A stretch of DNA of 47,648 nt from Bacteroidaceae bacterium (GCA_017540585.1 JAFYAT010000082.1:1-47648), one strand, 5' to 3'; positions 23,237-33,151 are shown, counted from the stretch's first letter. Translations and numbers: made by a program. Notes: generated by a model not told the origin, from the sequence alone.

Positions 23237-23905
23237 TTATTTCACCTCAATAATCCTACCGTCAAAGAGGTTTATGATTCTATCCGCGTATGCAGCATCA
23301 CGTTGATTGTGTGTAACCATGACTATGGTTGCACCTTCCTTGTGGAGTTCTGAAAGAATCTGCATTGCCTCCAGTCCGTTCTTTGAGTCGAGGTTACCTG
23401 TTGGCTCGTCGGCAAGGATGAGTTTCGGCTTGGAGATTATAGCACGTGCAAAAGCTACACGTTGCTGCTGACCGCCCGAAAGTTCGTTAGGATAGTTCTC
23501 AGCCCGATGACTCACCTCCATCCTGCGGAGAGCCTCCGTCACCAGTTCCTTACGTTCGTTGGCAGGATAATTGAGGAGCTTGAGCGGTAGTTCCACATTC
23601 TCATATACCGTAAGCTCGTCAATAAGGTTGAAAGCCTGGAATATGAATCCGAGCTTCTTGCGACGGAAGATAGTCATCTGATAATCGGAGAAACCGTCTG
23701 TATCCTCGCCATCAAGTATATATTTACCTTCTGTCGGACGGTCTATCAGTCCGAGTATATTGAGAAGTGTGGTCTTGCCAGAGCCAGAAGGTCCCATGAT
23801 GGCTACGAACTCGCCTTGTTCCACCGTGAGGCATATATCCTGAAGTGAAACTGTTTCTGATGTCTTTGAATGAAAGACCTTGCGTATATTGTATAACTTA
23901 ATCAT
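23237..23905 (-). CDS. ABC exporter ATPase, MacB/LolD type
   Basis: 222 residues from the ATG whose complement is at 23903-23905. Walker A is GPSGSGKTT, the Q-loop is in [14 protein letters not shown], the signature is [17 protein letters not shown], and Walker B is [13 protein letters not shown]. These are features of the MacB/LolD/FtsE subfamily, which drives FtsX-type permeases instead of a transmembrane channel. It starts 1 bp after the permease gene stop, so the two form an operon and one transporter. The adjacent two-component genes suggest a regulated, stress- or peptide-responsive exporter. Confidence 0.92.
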   Translation of the reverse strand: MIKLYNIRKVFHSKTSETVSLQDICLTVEQGEFVAIMGPSGSGKTTLLNILGLIDRPTEGKYILDGEDTDGFSDYQMTIFRRKKLGFIFQAFNLIDELTVYENVELPLKLLNYPANERKELVTEALRRMEVSHRAENYPNELSGGQQQRVAFARAIISKPKLILADEPTGNLDSKNGLEAMQILSELHKEGATIVMVTHNQRDAAYADRIINLFDGRIIEVK

Positions 23906-23906
23906 A

Positions 23907-25913
23907 TTATTCTGTTTTAAGTGCATTTGAAAGATTTTTATCGTTTGTGTTTATTGAGTGCAATACCACAGATATAACGATTATTGCTGTAATGATGATG
24001 AATGATACAGAAAGCAGCATCATATCAGTTAAAAAACTGTGTTTTGCCACATGAATTGATAAATAATCAGACCATCCAAAGTACAATGCATAATCTATTG
24101 CACTTGCCATGTAAAAGAATAGAATTATCTCCGCAACGATGTAATACATCACAGATGATTTAAATAGCAACTTGACGTAATGCTTTATGTTCATTATTGC
24201 AAGTTCAACATTTGTCGTGCCCAGTGCCTTGCGTATGGCAATGCTTCGGTACATATATCTGTTCTGTTGCATAATCATACAGAAAAGCGTGACGAAGATG
24301 ATGAACATACAGCTTATGCCAAAGAATACGTTTGTTGTTTGATGTTTGTCTAACTCATAATTATGCGTTAACATTTCATTTGCGATTGTATTTATTGATT
24401 TGGATATCAATCTGCACAAAGGATATAATGCCATGAAGAACTGTACACTCAGCATCCAGTTTCTTACCTTTCGCATCTTTCTGTCCATACCGACCTTTGC
24501 TTTCAGTACTCTGTCCATAGGCATACTTGTGGAGTACCACGCAGCACAGAGTCCGCACAAAGCACCAATAGACAATGCCACGAGCAATGTAATCCATACC
24601 ATCACCTTGTTGTCCTCAATACTCATACTCGTACACATGTACTGTCCAAGTTGCTTGCCAGAATCCACATAGCCTATGATGAACATTGCCAACATGAACG
24701 CCACGAATGCCATAAACATGTATCTTGCAGTCTGACACATCCATACATAACGTTTTGATGTACCTATGACCATCCTTATGTTCAGGTTCTTCATCTCCAG
24801 AGGAACAGTGGTCATGGTAATATTCACAAGACATATCACAGCCATGAACACTATTATCATCGCAAGCATGATGAAGTTGATTGAATTATTTTTATTGAAC
24901 CATCCGAAATTGTCGTACATGTTATTCTCATCGTACAAGTGGTACACAATAAACTGTGCAGGACGCTGAGAGCTAAGCATGAAGAAAGAAATCTCGGTAT
25001 CGTTCTTCTTGACGATAGAGTCTTCCTTGGCATCGTAGTTGTTAGGATTGCTAACGCCCACCTCAACGTATTCTGACTTGCTTGGCAGTTCATCGAGATA
25101 CTTGTCGATGGTGTGCTTTATTCTTTCCAATGTAAGATGACTGTTGTCTTCAAGGTCAAATATGTACTTTAACATATCATACTCCACCAATTGTAAGATG
25201 TCATCATTTGTACTCAGATAGATATTATTGGCAATACCAGTGTATTTTGGGAAGTCCTCATACACGCACACCACTTGCTCCGAATGGTAGTTTGTCCTGT
25301 CGCACCACCTGAGTGTACGACCAACGGCAGGCATGTCCTTGCCAAACACCTCGTCAGCCACGGAACGTGGGATGATGGCTCCGCACTTAATGGCAATGAA
25401 TGTGGTGTCTATGAACTTCTTAGGCTTATTTTTTATTGTTGTGTCATTCTGAGCAGTTATGTACTCAGGATTACGCATCCTGAATTTCTCACGTGAAACC
25501 TTGTTTACGAAGTCGAGCGAACCCTCAAGCACTTTCGGATGGAGTATCTTTATGTTGTTCTTTGTCACAAAGCAGAAGTCGTGGTCATCCTGATTATACA
25601 CCCCTTTCTTATAAAGGAAAGTGTTATTATAAGGAATGGTTAATACATAGTTCCTCAGCTCCAGCTTCTTGCGCATAATAGTGTCTGCAACACTTTTTAT
25701 TATATCTGTTTTCCATGGATTATTAGCTCCTGGATAGCAACTTATTACAATAAGATCCTTCTTAGCTTCACGTGAGTTTGACACGTTCAGTCCAAACGAT
25801 GACTGAATCATAAAGAAGTAGAAGGTACACAAAGCCACAATCAGAACCATCGTCATCAATGTTCTGACCACCCATGTATGAATCTTGTTTTGTCTTTGTA
25901 TGCTCATAATCAT
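23907..25913 (-). CDS. FtsX-like ABC transporter permease
   Basis: 668 residues (start at 25913 or, two codons later, 25907). One N-terminal helix (about 13-35) precedes a periplasmic MacB-like domain of some 290 residues. A helix group follows with a degenerate FtsX motif (NIRMVIGTSKRYVW), and a second FtsX group with the canonical IRKALGTTNVELA near the C-terminus. It resembles the large two-unit FtsX permeases of Bacteroidota, which usually approach 800 residues. Here the second periplasmic domain is nearly absent (only about 25 residues between helices). The promoter lies in 25914-26403, shared with the divergent HU-like gene. Confidence 0.85.
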   Translation of the reverse strand: MIMSIQRQNKIHTWVVRTLMTMVLIVALCTFYFFMIQSSFGLNVSNSREAKKDLIVISCYPGANNPWKTDIIKSVADTIMRKKLELRNYVLTIPYNNTFLYKKGVYNQDDHDFCFVTKNNIKILHPKVLEGSLDFVNKVSREKFRMRNPEYITAQNDTTIKNKPKKFIDTTFIAIKCGAIIPRSVADEVFGKDMPAVGRTLRWCDRTNYHSEQVVCVYEDFPKYTGIANNIYLSTNDDILQLVEYDMLKYIFDLEDNSHLTLERIKHTIDKYLDELPSKSEYVEVGVSNPNNYDAKEDSIVKKNDTEISFFMLSSQRPAQFIVYHLYDENNMYDNFGWFNKNNSINFIMLAMIIVFMAVICLVNITMTTVPLEMKNLNIRMVIGTSKRYVWMCQTARYMFMAFVAFMLAMFIIGYVDSGKQLGQYMCTSMSIEDNKVMVWITLLVALSIGALCGLCAAWYSTSMPMDRVLKAKVGMDRKMRKVRNWMLSVQFFMALYPLCRLISKSINTIANEMLTHNYELDKHQTTNVFFGISCMFIIFVTLFCMIMQQNRYMYRSIAIRKALGTTNVELAIMNIKHYVKLLFKSSVMYYIVAEIILFFYMASAIDYALYFGWSDYLSIHVAKHSFLTDMMLLSVSFIIITAIIVISVVLHSINTNDKNLSNALKTE

Positions 25914-26403
25914 GTTTTGTTTTGCGCAAAGTTAAGAACATTATCATTCTTTATCAAAGCTTTTTTTACCATTATGTCTTATGTGTCTAAAATAAATACA
26001 CTGTCGTGTCCAGATTTTGGACACGGCAGGTATCTCGATTGATGGAAATATACCACCTTGCGGTGGCTGTTTTTAGAACCCGCTGCCGAGGGCGGCTAAA
26101 TGCGCAATCTGCGCAATCTTTAGGCCAATCTTACCATCTTTTTATTTTATCAATTAGAAAAGTGATTAAATCAGGTTAAAATGTGGGTAGAAATTTTGTT
26201 ATGTGCAGAATAGTTCGTTAATTGGATGTGTTAAATGAAAAATTGGTGAGCCACCAACTGTAAATTGGTGAGTCACCAGTTTGAAAATGGTGGTGCACCA
26301 ATTTTGAAATGGTGAAGCACCAAATTTTAATTGGTGGTACACCAGTTTTCAATTGACCACGGTGAATGATATAAAACAACCGCATAAATATAAAGATTGA
26401 ACC
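25914..26403. other. Divergent intergenic region with palindromic 22-bp array
   Basis: 490 bp between the permease and the HU-like gene. It holds a hairpin cgtgtcca-gatt-ttggacacg (about 26007-26026), a tandem tgcgcaatc pair near 26101, a ccacc/ggtgg hairpin, and the 22-bp array at 26241-26364. No convincing TAnnTTTG promoter was found for the HU-like gene, and no further gene was seen. Confidence 0.5.
26241..26364. repeat. 22-bp tandem array of TTGGTG/CACCAA palindromes
   Basis: Five units start at 26241, 26263, 26285, 26307 and 26329, exactly 22 bp apart, followed by a sixth partial unit. Each has a core such as ttggtg-agc-caccaa, ttggtg-agt-caccag, atggtg-gtg-caccaa or ttggtg-gta-caccag. 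The arms are conserved, while the three central bases and the AT-rich linkers vary. It lies 40-160 bp upstream of the HU-like gene. Confidence 0.9.
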
Positions 26404-26796
26404 ATGTCAAAATTAAGAATGAAGGTAAGCAAGTCAAGAAAGAATAATCTTGCCAACAAGAAAATGGGCTATGTAGCCAGACTTATAACCAACGGTACAG
26501 CGTCGCTTGATGAGATGGCAGAGAATGCCAGTCACAACACGACGTTGCACAAGGCAGAGTTGAAGATGGCATTTGAGATGTTGATGGAGGAGGTGGCAAA
26601 CATGCTGGAGCAGGGTTATATTGTTGACCTCGGGCGTGTGGGCAAGATTTATCCTCGTTGTACTTCAAACTGGGTGGAAAAGGCTTCTGACCTCTCGCTC
26701 GATGACGTGAAACCTACGCTCTACTACCATCCTGGCGACGACATCGCTGGTGCCGTTCGTAGTGCCGTGCTGCAATGGAGTGAAGGCAATTCGTAA
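26404..26796 (+). CDS. HU-family DNA-binding protein (Bacteroidota-specific form)
   Basis: 130 residues. The central part (NGTASLDEMAENASHNTTLHK..., LMEEVANMLEQGYIVDLGRVGKIYP) matches the extended HU/IHF-like family common in Bacteroidota, where GR-(L/V)-GKIYPR replaces the classical HU arm. The C-terminal extension (about 95-130) is acidic. Such proteins bind DNA non-specifically and may bend it. The gene stands alone, with a 22-bp helically phased palindromic array in its upstream region, and its 3' end runs straight into an aattcat word repeat. Confidence 0.85.
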   Translation: MSKLRMKVSKSRKNNLANKKMGYVARLITNGTASLDEMAENASHNTTLHKAELKMAFEMLMEEVANMLEQGYIVDLGRVGKIYPRCTSNWVEKASDLSLDDVKPTLYYHPGDDIAGAVRSAVLQWSEGNS

Positions 26797-27022
26797 TTCA
26801 GAATTCACAATTCATAATTCATAATTCATAATTGGCTGCGCAATAGGGGAACTTAAAAACACAGAGAAAGCAGAGGACTCGGAGAGTTTAATGTTATAAT
26901 GCTCTCTGAGTCCTCTGCTCTCTGTGTTTATGCTTACTGGCCGAAGCTGACGCTTCGGGAACTGTGACAAGCAAGGTAACTTTATCTCTCCCCCACGGGG
27001 GAGCCGGAGGGGGGCCGTGGGC
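26793..27022. repeat. Composite repeat, second copy
   Basis: Same order of parts as 22978-23232: aattcataattcat words from the HU stop, the aacacagag...agaggactc hairpin (26856-26930), ggccgaagctgacgcttcggg, aaggtaactttat, and the ctcccccacgggggag hairpin with gaggggggccgt. It also lies between convergent genes and should act as a two-way terminator. Confidence 0.85.
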
Positions 27023-27034
27023 CGTAGTCCGTCC

Positions 27035-28342
27035 TTATATTATTGGAATGCTCTCACCGTTTATTTTACGGAAGAGGTCGAGTGCAAAGACGTCGGTCAT
27101 ACCAGACACATAGTCGAGGACAGCCATGATGCGTGTGTAGGTGTCGGGACTATAAACGTCGTACTGCGAACTGACACGGTTGAGCAGGAGACCAGAATAA
27201 GCCCTGTCAGGATGCATGGCTGCATCTGTGAACAGTTCGATGAGCGTGCGGATAATCTTGTAACCAGCTAACTCAATATCAACGACGTCCTTGCTATGAT
27301 AAATCTTGGCGTATGATGCTTTCACACACTTCTTGTAGGCAGCGAGTATCTCTGGACGACAATGGTCGATGAGTGCTCCCTTGAACGTACCTGCAAGGAT
27401 ATCCTCCTCGTTATCCACGAAGACGCGGACACATTCATGCTCAAGTGTTCCGATGGCGAATGAACGGAGATAGACTATTTGCTCGTTCTTGTCATCAATA
27501 CATTCCTGAATGATGCGGTTTTCTACGTCGGCACGCTTGTCTTCAGGAACGAATCCCATGAGGAGGTTGCGTGTCTCCTCAAAGGTGAGAATCTTCAACT
27601 TGTGAGCATCCTCAATGTCCATAATCTCATAACATATATCGTCGGCAGCCTCAACAAGATAGACGAGAGGATGGCGTACACCCTCGGTCAGTCCGAGTTC
27701 TTCGGCTATCTTGTGGTATGTGTCAGCCTCGTCCTGAAAGAATCCGAACTTCTGCTTCGTTGCCTTATGTGCAGGGAACGGATACTTGATGATGGATGCA
27801 AGTGTGGAATATGTGAGTACGAATCCACCTTCGCGACGTCCCTTGAACTTATGGGTGAGAAGGCGGAAAGCGTTGGCATTACCGTCAAAGTGAGTAAGGT
27901 CAGCCCACTCGTCACGTGTGAGTACACTCTTGTATTCAAGTCCTGGACCTTCTGTGAAGAATGTGGCAATGGCACGCTCACCAGAGTGTCCAAATGGAGG
28001 ATTACCCATGTCGTGGGCAAGACAAGCAGCTGACACGATGTCGCCAATCTCGCTCAGGTGTGTGTGGATGAGTTCTGGATGACGTTCGAGAAGTCGGCGT
28101 GCAGAGTCGTCACCGAGTGAACGTCCCACGCTTGCCACCTCAAGAGAGTGGGTGAGTCGGTTGTGTACGAATATGCGTCCTGGCAATGGAAATACCTGTG
28201 TCTTGTTCTGAAGTCGTCTGAATGGAGCTGAGAAGATGAGACGGTCATAATCTCTCTTGAACTCTGTGCGTTCTTCTATGCGGTTCTGGTACTTGTGTTC
28301 CTGTCCCAGACGTTTATTTGATAGTAATTGTTCCCAATTCAT
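27035..28342 (-). CDS. dgt: Deoxyguanosinetriphosphate triphosphohydrolase (dGTPase)
   Basis: 435 residues from the ATG at 28342. An upstream in-frame TTG lies in the promoter. The HD-domain metal ligands are present: the distal His in RLTHSLEVASVGRS, and the His-Asp pair in AACLAHDMGNPPFGHSGE. The family hydrolyses dGTP to deoxyguanosine and triphosphate, controlling the dNTP pool and sometimes limiting phage. A TATTTTTG element on this strand (complement at 28361-28368) serves it. It is divergent from dut, so two dNTP-pool hydrolases share one regulatory gap. Confidence 0.92.
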   Translation of the reverse strand: MNWEQLLSNKRLGQEHKYQNRIEERTEFKRDYDRLIFSAPFRRLQNKTQVFPLPGRIFVHNRLTHSLEVASVGRSLGDDSARRLLERHPELIHTHLSEIGDIVSAACLAHDMGNPPFGHSGERAIATFFTEGPGLEYKSVLTRDEWADLTHFDGNANAFRLLTHKFKGRREGGFVLTYSTLASIIKYPFPAHKATKQKFGFFQDEADTYHKIAEELGLTEGVRHPLVYLVEAADDICYEIMDIEDAHKLKILTFEETRNLLMGFVPEDKRADVENRIIQECIDDKNEQIVYLRSFAIGTLEHECVRVFVDNEEDILAGTFKGALIDHCRPEILAAYKKCVKASYAKIYHSKDVVDIELAGYKIIRTLIELFTDAAMHPDRAYSGLLLNRVSSQYDVYSPDTYTRIMAVLDYVSGMTDVFALDLFRKINGESIPII

Positions 28343-28738
28343 GTCATGTATGTTTTTGTGCAAAAATAGTCATTTTTTTTGTTTTTATCCTTTGTTTGTC
28401 ATTACAAATATGTTAAATCAGTTTATTTGGGAGTAATAATGAATCATCTATTGTGAATTATGAGGTGGCAAACGACTATTTATGAATGGTTTTTATTATC
28501 TTTGCGGAAAAATAATTATAGGAAGTTCAGCTATTGCCTGTATTATCCATACAGGAGTTAACAATTATATGTTGACAGATAAAAGTTGAGTTGAGAAGTT
28601 TTGAGTTCATGTCTGCAACGTGGAATATGGGTAATCTCAAACTTTTAGCTATTAACTTTTAATTTTTAGCTCTTACATAATGAGAATGAATAATGCAATA
28701 TAGCTTTGCTTCCATTGAAAGATAGAAATATAAACTGT
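28343..28738. other. Divergent regulatory region between dgt and dut
   Basis: About 400 bp. It holds the dgt promoter element (28361-28368, minus strand) and the dut promoter TATCTTTG (28497-28504). The roughly 230-bp dut leader contains the word-repeat pair (ttgagttgagaagttttgag near 28590, ttaacttttaatttttagc near 28655). No further gene is seen. Confidence 0.55.
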
Positions 28739-29173
28739 ATGAAAGTTCAGATAATTAACAAATCACATCATGCACTTCCTGAGTATGCCACTCCACAGAG
28801 TGCTGGCATGGATATCAGGGCTAATCTCGATGAACCAATAACGCTTAATCCGTTGGAGCGCAAGCTCATCCCTACGGGTTTGTACATGGCTCTCCCTGCT
28901 GGATATGAGGCTCAGGTACGTCCTCGTTCAGGACTTGCAATAAAGAAGGGAATCACAGTACTCAATACTCCTGGTACAGTCGATGCTGACTACCGTGGTG
29001 AGGTGTGCGTTGTCCTTGTCAACCTTTCAAACGAACCATTTGTGGTGAACGATGGTGAACGTATTGCTCAAATGGTTATTGCCAAGCACGAGCAACCAGA
29101 ACTTGTTGAAGTGGATGTGCTTGACGAGACAGAGCGTGGTGCTGGTGGATTCGGTCACACAGGAACGAAATAA
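28739..29173 (+). CDS. dut: dUTP diphosphatase
   Basis: 144 residues from the ATG at 28739. All five trimeric dUTPase motifs appear in order: [36 protein letters not shown], and the C-terminal P-loop-like [10 protein letters not shown]. It hydrolyses dUTP to dUMP, preventing uracil misincorporation and feeding dTMP synthesis. It is followed by the TPR protein, DUF4292 lipoprotein and EnvC-like genes, an order common in Bacteroidales. Confidence 0.95.
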   Translation: MKVQIINKSHHALPEYATPQSAGMDIRANLDEPITLNPLERKLIPTGLYMALPAGYEAQVRPRSGLAIKKGITVLNTPGTVDADYRGEVCVVLVNLSNEPFVVNDGERIAQMVIAKHEQPELVEVDVLDETERGAGGFGHTGTK

Positions 29174-29360
29174 ATTAAAAGTTAAAAATTAAAAGTTAAG
29201 AGTTAAGATTTTGAGGGAGTATAGAACCTGACCAAGAACTAAAAAACTTAAAAACTCAAAAACTCAAAAACTCAAGAACTTTAAAACTGATTATCCCAGT
29301 CTCTATGGTAACTTTGCCCCCTCCCCATAGAGGGGGAGGGCTGGGGAGAGGGTCTTTAAA
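29172..29360. repeat. Spacer made of two word repeats and a GC-rich hairpin
   Basis: From the dut stop: attaaaagttaaaaatt words (29172-29206), then aaaacttaaaaactcaaaaactc words (29237-29287), then ggtaactttgccccctcc with a gagggggagggctgggg hairpin (29305-29356). Three dispersed families lie side by side. The word ggtaacttt before the GC hairpin matches the composite repeats at 23158 and 26974. Confidence 0.75.
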
Positions 29361-29367
29361 TATCTAT

Positions 29368-31077
29368 ATGATGAGATTATTGACAATATTGCTTCTGTCG
29401 TTGATGTTCTGTGGCAACATGAATGCACAGAATGAAAAGAGCGACTACATACTTTTTGAGGCTTCAAGGCAGATGGCACAGGGAAACCTTTCTGCTGCCT
29501 ATGAATTGTTTGACTATGGAATGAAACTTAATCCACAGTCAGGAACGGCACGCTACTATCTTGCTACACTCAACAGGTATATGCGCAACGACAGCATTGC
29601 CTTGAAGGAGATGGAAGAGGCTGTTAGATTGTACCCTGACAACTACTGGTACAAGGACATGCTTGTCAAGTTCTACTTTAATGCTGGCAAGAAGGCTGAA
29701 GCTCAGAAGGTGCTTGAGGACATGGCTTCCACATTCCCTGACAAGTCTGATGTCTTGATGATGCTCATCGACCTCTATGCGTCAAACAATGACTATGAGA
29801 ACATGGTCAAGGCTCTTGACAAACTGGAGGTGAAAGAGGGCAAGTCTGAACAGCTCAGTATGGAGAAGTTCCGCATCTATGTACGTCTCAAGGACGAGAA
29901 GAGTGCCTTCAAGGAGATGCGCGCGCTTGCTGACGAATACCCTAATGACCTCAGATATCAGGTACTCATAGGTGACCTCTACCTTGACCAAGGTACTGAC
30001 GAGAGTAAGGCAAAGGCGTTTGAGCAGTACAAGATGGTGGAGGCAAAGGACTCTTCAAATGTCAATGTGCTTATTTCCCTTTCCAACTACTATCAGAAGG
30101 AGGGTAATGACTCACTCTGTCAGGAGTATATTCTCAAGATGGTGACCAACCCTAAGCTTGAACGCAACGTACGTCTCCAGCTCGTTGGAGGTCTCGTGTA
30201 TGAGAATCTTCAACCAGGAGGTGACTCAATAAAGATGCTAAAGCTGTTTGACAAGATTCTTGCCATGCCGCAGGAGGACGCTACGATGCACGAGTTGTGT
30301 GCAAGATACATGGCTTCGTCAAATATGTCGAAGGAACGTCTCAAACCTGTGCTCAAGGATATGCTTGCCATTGAGCCTGAGAGCGAGATTGCACGTAACC
30401 AGTTGCTTGCATACGCCATTGAGGAGAATGACTCTGCAAGTATATATTCGTTATGCAAGCCAGCCGTAGAGTATGGAGCAAGCGAGCCGATGTACTACTT
30501 CTACCTCGGTATTATATATTATCAGCAGTCAAAGTATGATGCCGCAATAGAGACATTCAATAAAGGCGTGTCACATACAGATGCCAAGACTAATCTTGAC
30601 CTTACAGTAAGGCTTCACTCACTCCTCGGTGACCTCTATCATCAGACAGGTTTCCCGGAAAAGGCGTTTCAAGAGTATGACTCATGCCTCATCTACAGAT
30701 ACGATGACGCATACGTGCTCAACAACTATTCATATTATCTCTCACTAATGAAAAAAGACCTCGATAGGGCAGAGAAGATGAGTAAGCGTTCCAACGAACT
30801 GGAGCAGGACAATGCTACTTATCTCGACACCTATGCTTGGATTCTCTTTGTCAAGAAGGACTACAGTGGAGCAAAGGAGGTAATAGAGAAGGCTCTCGGC
30901 GTCATGGGTGACGATATAGACGAGAGCGATACTACCATATTAGAGCATGCTGGCGATATATACAGCCGATGTGGTGAGAAGGACAACGCAATGAGATACT
31001 GGCTCAAGGCTAAGGAACTGGGCGGAAGCGACAATCCTAAGGCACTTGACAAGAAGATAAAGAAGAGAAAATTGTAA
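29368..31077 (+). CDS. Exported tetratricopeptide repeat protein
   Basis: 569 residues from ATG 29368 (a second ATG follows at once). A longer reading would translate the GC-rich repeat. A signal peptide (MRLLTILLLSLMFCGNMNAQ) is followed by about a dozen degenerate TPR units, for example around AAYELFDYGMKLNPQSGTAR, AIETFNKGVSH and KDYSGAKEVIEKALG. TPR scaffolds bind partner proteins. The conserved neighbours (DUF4292 lipoprotein, EnvC-like factor, LolD) point to outer-membrane or cell-wall assembly in the periplasm. It ends 2 bp before the next gene. Confidence 0.85.
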   Translation: MMRLLTILLLSLMFCGNMNAQNEKSDYILFEASRQMAQGNLSAAYELFDYGMKLNPQSGTARYYLATLNRYMRNDSIALKEMEEAVRLYPDNYWYKDMLVKFYFNAGKKAEAQKVLEDMASTFPDKSDVLMMLIDLYASNNDYENMVKALDKLEVKEGKSEQLSMEKFRIYVRLKDEKSAFKEMRALADEYPNDLRYQVLIGDLYLDQGTDESKAKAFEQYKMVEAKDSSNVNVLISLSNYYQKEGNDSLCQEYILKMVTNPKLERNVRLQLVGGLVYENLQPGGDSIKMLKLFDKILAMPQEDATMHELCARYMASSNMSKERLKPVLKDMLAIEPESEIARNQLLAYAIEENDSASIYSLCKPAVEYGASEPMYYFYLGIIYYQQSKYDAAIETFNKGVSHTDAKTNLDLTVRLHSLLGDLYHQTGFPEKAFQEYDSCLIYRYDDAYVLNNYSYYLSLMKKDLDRAEKMSKRSNELEQDNATYLDTYAWILFVKKDYSGAKEVIEKALGVMGDDIDESDTTILEHAGDIYSRCGEKDNAMRYWLKAKELGGSDNPKALDKKIKKRKL

Positions 31078-31079
31078 AG

Positions 31080-31688
31080 ATGAAAAGACTTGTAATCGTA
31101 TTATCAACAATCGTGCTCCTTGCATCATGCCGTTCGTCAAAAAATATGACGAAAGATGATGTCACGGGCAAGAAGGTGGAGACCATTACACAGACAAGGA
31201 AAGCACCATCACACAAGGAGATAGCCTCAAAGGTGAGGGTGAGGCTCGTGTATGATGGTGACAAGGAATTGTCAACCAACGGACAGCTAAAGATGAGATG
31301 GGACGATGTGATACAGATTTCACTCGTTGATCCTCTGCTTGGAGTGATGGAAGTAGGACGCATGGAAGTGTCAAAGGACTCTGTACTTGTTCTTGACAGA
31401 GTAAACAAGCGTTATATTTCCGAGACTTATCAGAAGTTAAGTTCACTTGCTGGAAGGACAATTACATTTGAGAATGTAGAGGATATATTTTGGAATCAGG
31501 TACAGAATACAGGTGCTAACGGTACAGTCACATTTACTATTCCTATGAGCAAGCCTGTGACTTTCGAACTGCGACTTGGCAACCTCAACTACGATTCTGG
31601 ATGGGACGGACATACAGCCGTGTCACCTAAATACCAGCGAGTATCTATCGAAGCTCTCTTTAAAGCAATGCTGAATTATAATGAATAG
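31080..31688 (+). CDS. DUF4292-type lipoprotein
   Basis: 202 residues. The lipobox LLASC gives acylated Cys17. The beta-rich body (KVRVRLVYDGDKELSTNGQL, MRWDDVIQISLVDPLLG) matches the LolB-like DUF4292 family found next to TPR and EnvC genes in Bacteroidota. It is probably inner- or outer-membrane attached in the periplasm. A role in lipoprotein handling is plausible given the LolB-like fold and the LolD-type ATPase downstream, but is inferred. Its end overlaps the EnvC-like gene by 8 bp. Confidence 0.8.
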   Translation: MKRLVIVLSTIVLLASCRSSKNMTKDDVTGKKVETITQTRKAPSHKEIASKVRVRLVYDGDKELSTNGQLKMRWDDVIQISLVDPLLGVMEVGRMEVSKDSVLVLDRVNKRYISETYQKLSSLAGRTITFENVEDIFWNQVQNTGANGTVTFTIPMSKPVTFELRLGNLNYDSGWDGHTAVSPKYQRVSIEALFKAMLNYNE

Positions 31689-33135
31689 AAAATACATATT
31701 ACTGCTCCTTACTCTCGTCCTTTGTCTTCCTATCTCAGCTCAGACAAAGAAGACAACTACTGCCAAGAAGCAGTCAACATCCAAGACCATAAGCAAAAAC
31801 GCTGTTAAGAGCAAAGCGCAGCTCCAGAAGGAGAAAGCCGCACTCGAGAAACAGCGTAAGGCTGCTGCACAGAAAGCGGCAGCACTCAATAAGCATATCA
31901 AGTCGAACCTCGACAGCGTGCTTATCCTCGACAACAAGATAGGCAAGCAGAAGGTGGCTATCGACAGCCTCAATACCGAGGTTAAGGTGCTCAACGACAC
32001 CATCGACTCACTCTCTGGTGAGCTTGGTCGTCTCCAGAAGGAACTTGACATCAAGAAAAAGCGTTTTGCCAAGGCTGTTGTCTATATGCGTCGTAATCGT
32101 TCGGCACAGGAGAAACTGATGTTCGTATTCTCAGCTGATAACTTCTCGCAGATTGTTCGTCGTTATCGCTACATGAAGGAATACTCAACCTTCCAAAGGG
32201 CACAAGGCGAACTTCTCAAGGAAAAGCAGATGGAAGTTACTAATACGCAGAATAACCTCCTCAATGCCAAGACCAGGGTGGAGAACAATCTCGTTAATCT
32301 ACGTGAACGCAAGCACTCGCTTGAGGTGATGAAGTCATCATGTGAAGAGCAGGTAAGCTTCCTCAACAAGAATCTCTCTGTAGTTCAAAAACAGATTCAG
32401 GATTATCAGAAGAAGGAACAGTCACTCAATGCCGAGATTGAACGCATAATCCAGATAGAGTTGGAAGCTGCTCGTAAGGCTGAGGCTGAGCGTAACCGTA
32501 AGGCAGAAGAAGCAGCAAGGGAGAAAGCTCGTAAGCTTGCAGAAGCTAAGGCTGCCAAGGCTGAGGCTGAAGCTGCTAAGAAGACTGCCAAGACTGCCAA
32601 GGAAAAGGCTGCTGCAAAGGCTGCACTTGAGAAGGCTAATGCCGACCTCAAGGAGGCTGAGGCTGAAGACAAACTCGAACGTAAGAAGATGGAAGAGTGG
32701 AAGTCAAGTAGCGCAGACGTCAAGCTATCTGGCAACTTTGCCAACAACCAAGGTAAGTTACCAATGCCTATCACAGGTTCTTACTCAGTAGTAGGTCATT
32801 ATGGAACATATAATGTGGCAGGTCTCAAAAACGTAACACTTGAGAATAAGGGTATTGACATCAAGGGACAGGAAGGCTGTAGTGCACGTGCCGTATTTGA
32901 TGGTGAGGTAAGTTCGGTATTCCAGTATGGTGGACGATACGTAGTTATGCTCCGTCATGGCTCATACATCTCTATCTACTCAGGTCTCTCTTCGGTTGCG
33001 GTATCAAAGGGACAGAAGGTCAAGACGCGTGAGTCACTTGGTACTATTGGTAAGGACACAGACGGACGTTACGTCCTTCAGTTCCAGTTACGCAAGGAGA
33101 GAACACGTCTCAACCCAGAGCAATGGGTAAGGTAA
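31681..33135 (+). CDS. EnvC-like murein hydrolase activator (degenerate LytM domain)
   Basis: 484 residues. Signal peptide ([21 protein letters not shown]), then a long coiled coil (about 45-260) and an Ala/Lys/Glu-rich helix (about 265-345), and a C-terminal LytM/M23 domain (about 370-484). The zinc ligands of active M23 peptidases are missing: the HxxxD position reads NKGID, and the C-terminal HxH position reads LQFQL. This matches EnvC, which activates amidases and does not cut peptidoglycan itself. It acts in the periplasm at cell separation. The neighbouring ATPase gene is reminiscent of FtsEX-controlled EnvC. Confidence 0.88.
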   Translation: MNRKYILLLLTLVLCLPISAQTKKTTTAKKQSTSKTISKNAVKSKAQLQKEKAALEKQRKAAAQKAAALNKHIKSNLDSVLILDNKIGKQKVAIDSLNTEVKVLNDTIDSLSGELGRLQKELDIKKKRFAKAVVYMRRNRSAQEKLMFVFSADNFSQIVRRYRYMKEYSTFQRAQGELLKEKQMEVTNTQNNLLNAKTRVENNLVNLRERKHSLEVMKSSCEEQVSFLNKNLSVVQKQIQDYQKKEQSLNAEIERIIQIELEAARKAEAERNRKAEEAAREKARKLAEAKAAKAEAEAAKKTAKTAKEKAAAKAALEKANADLKEAEAEDKLERKKMEEWKSSSADVKLSGNFANNQGKLPMPITGSYSVVGHYGTYNVAGLKNVTLENKGIDIKGQEGCSARAVFDGEVSSVFQYGGRYVVMLRHGSYISIYSGLSSVAVSKGQKVKTRESLGTIGKDTDGRYVLQFQLRKERTRLNPEQWVR

Positions 33136-33151
33136 AAACAAAAAAAGAAAA

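Noticed and set aside
29305-29367. Earlier in-frame ATG of the TPR protein
   Set aside because: It translates a GC-rich repeat and would bury the signal peptide that begins at 29368.
31681-33135. Active M23 peptidase
   Set aside because: The zinc ligands of the LytM domain are replaced (NKGID, LQFQL), so the protein is better called an EnvC-like activator.
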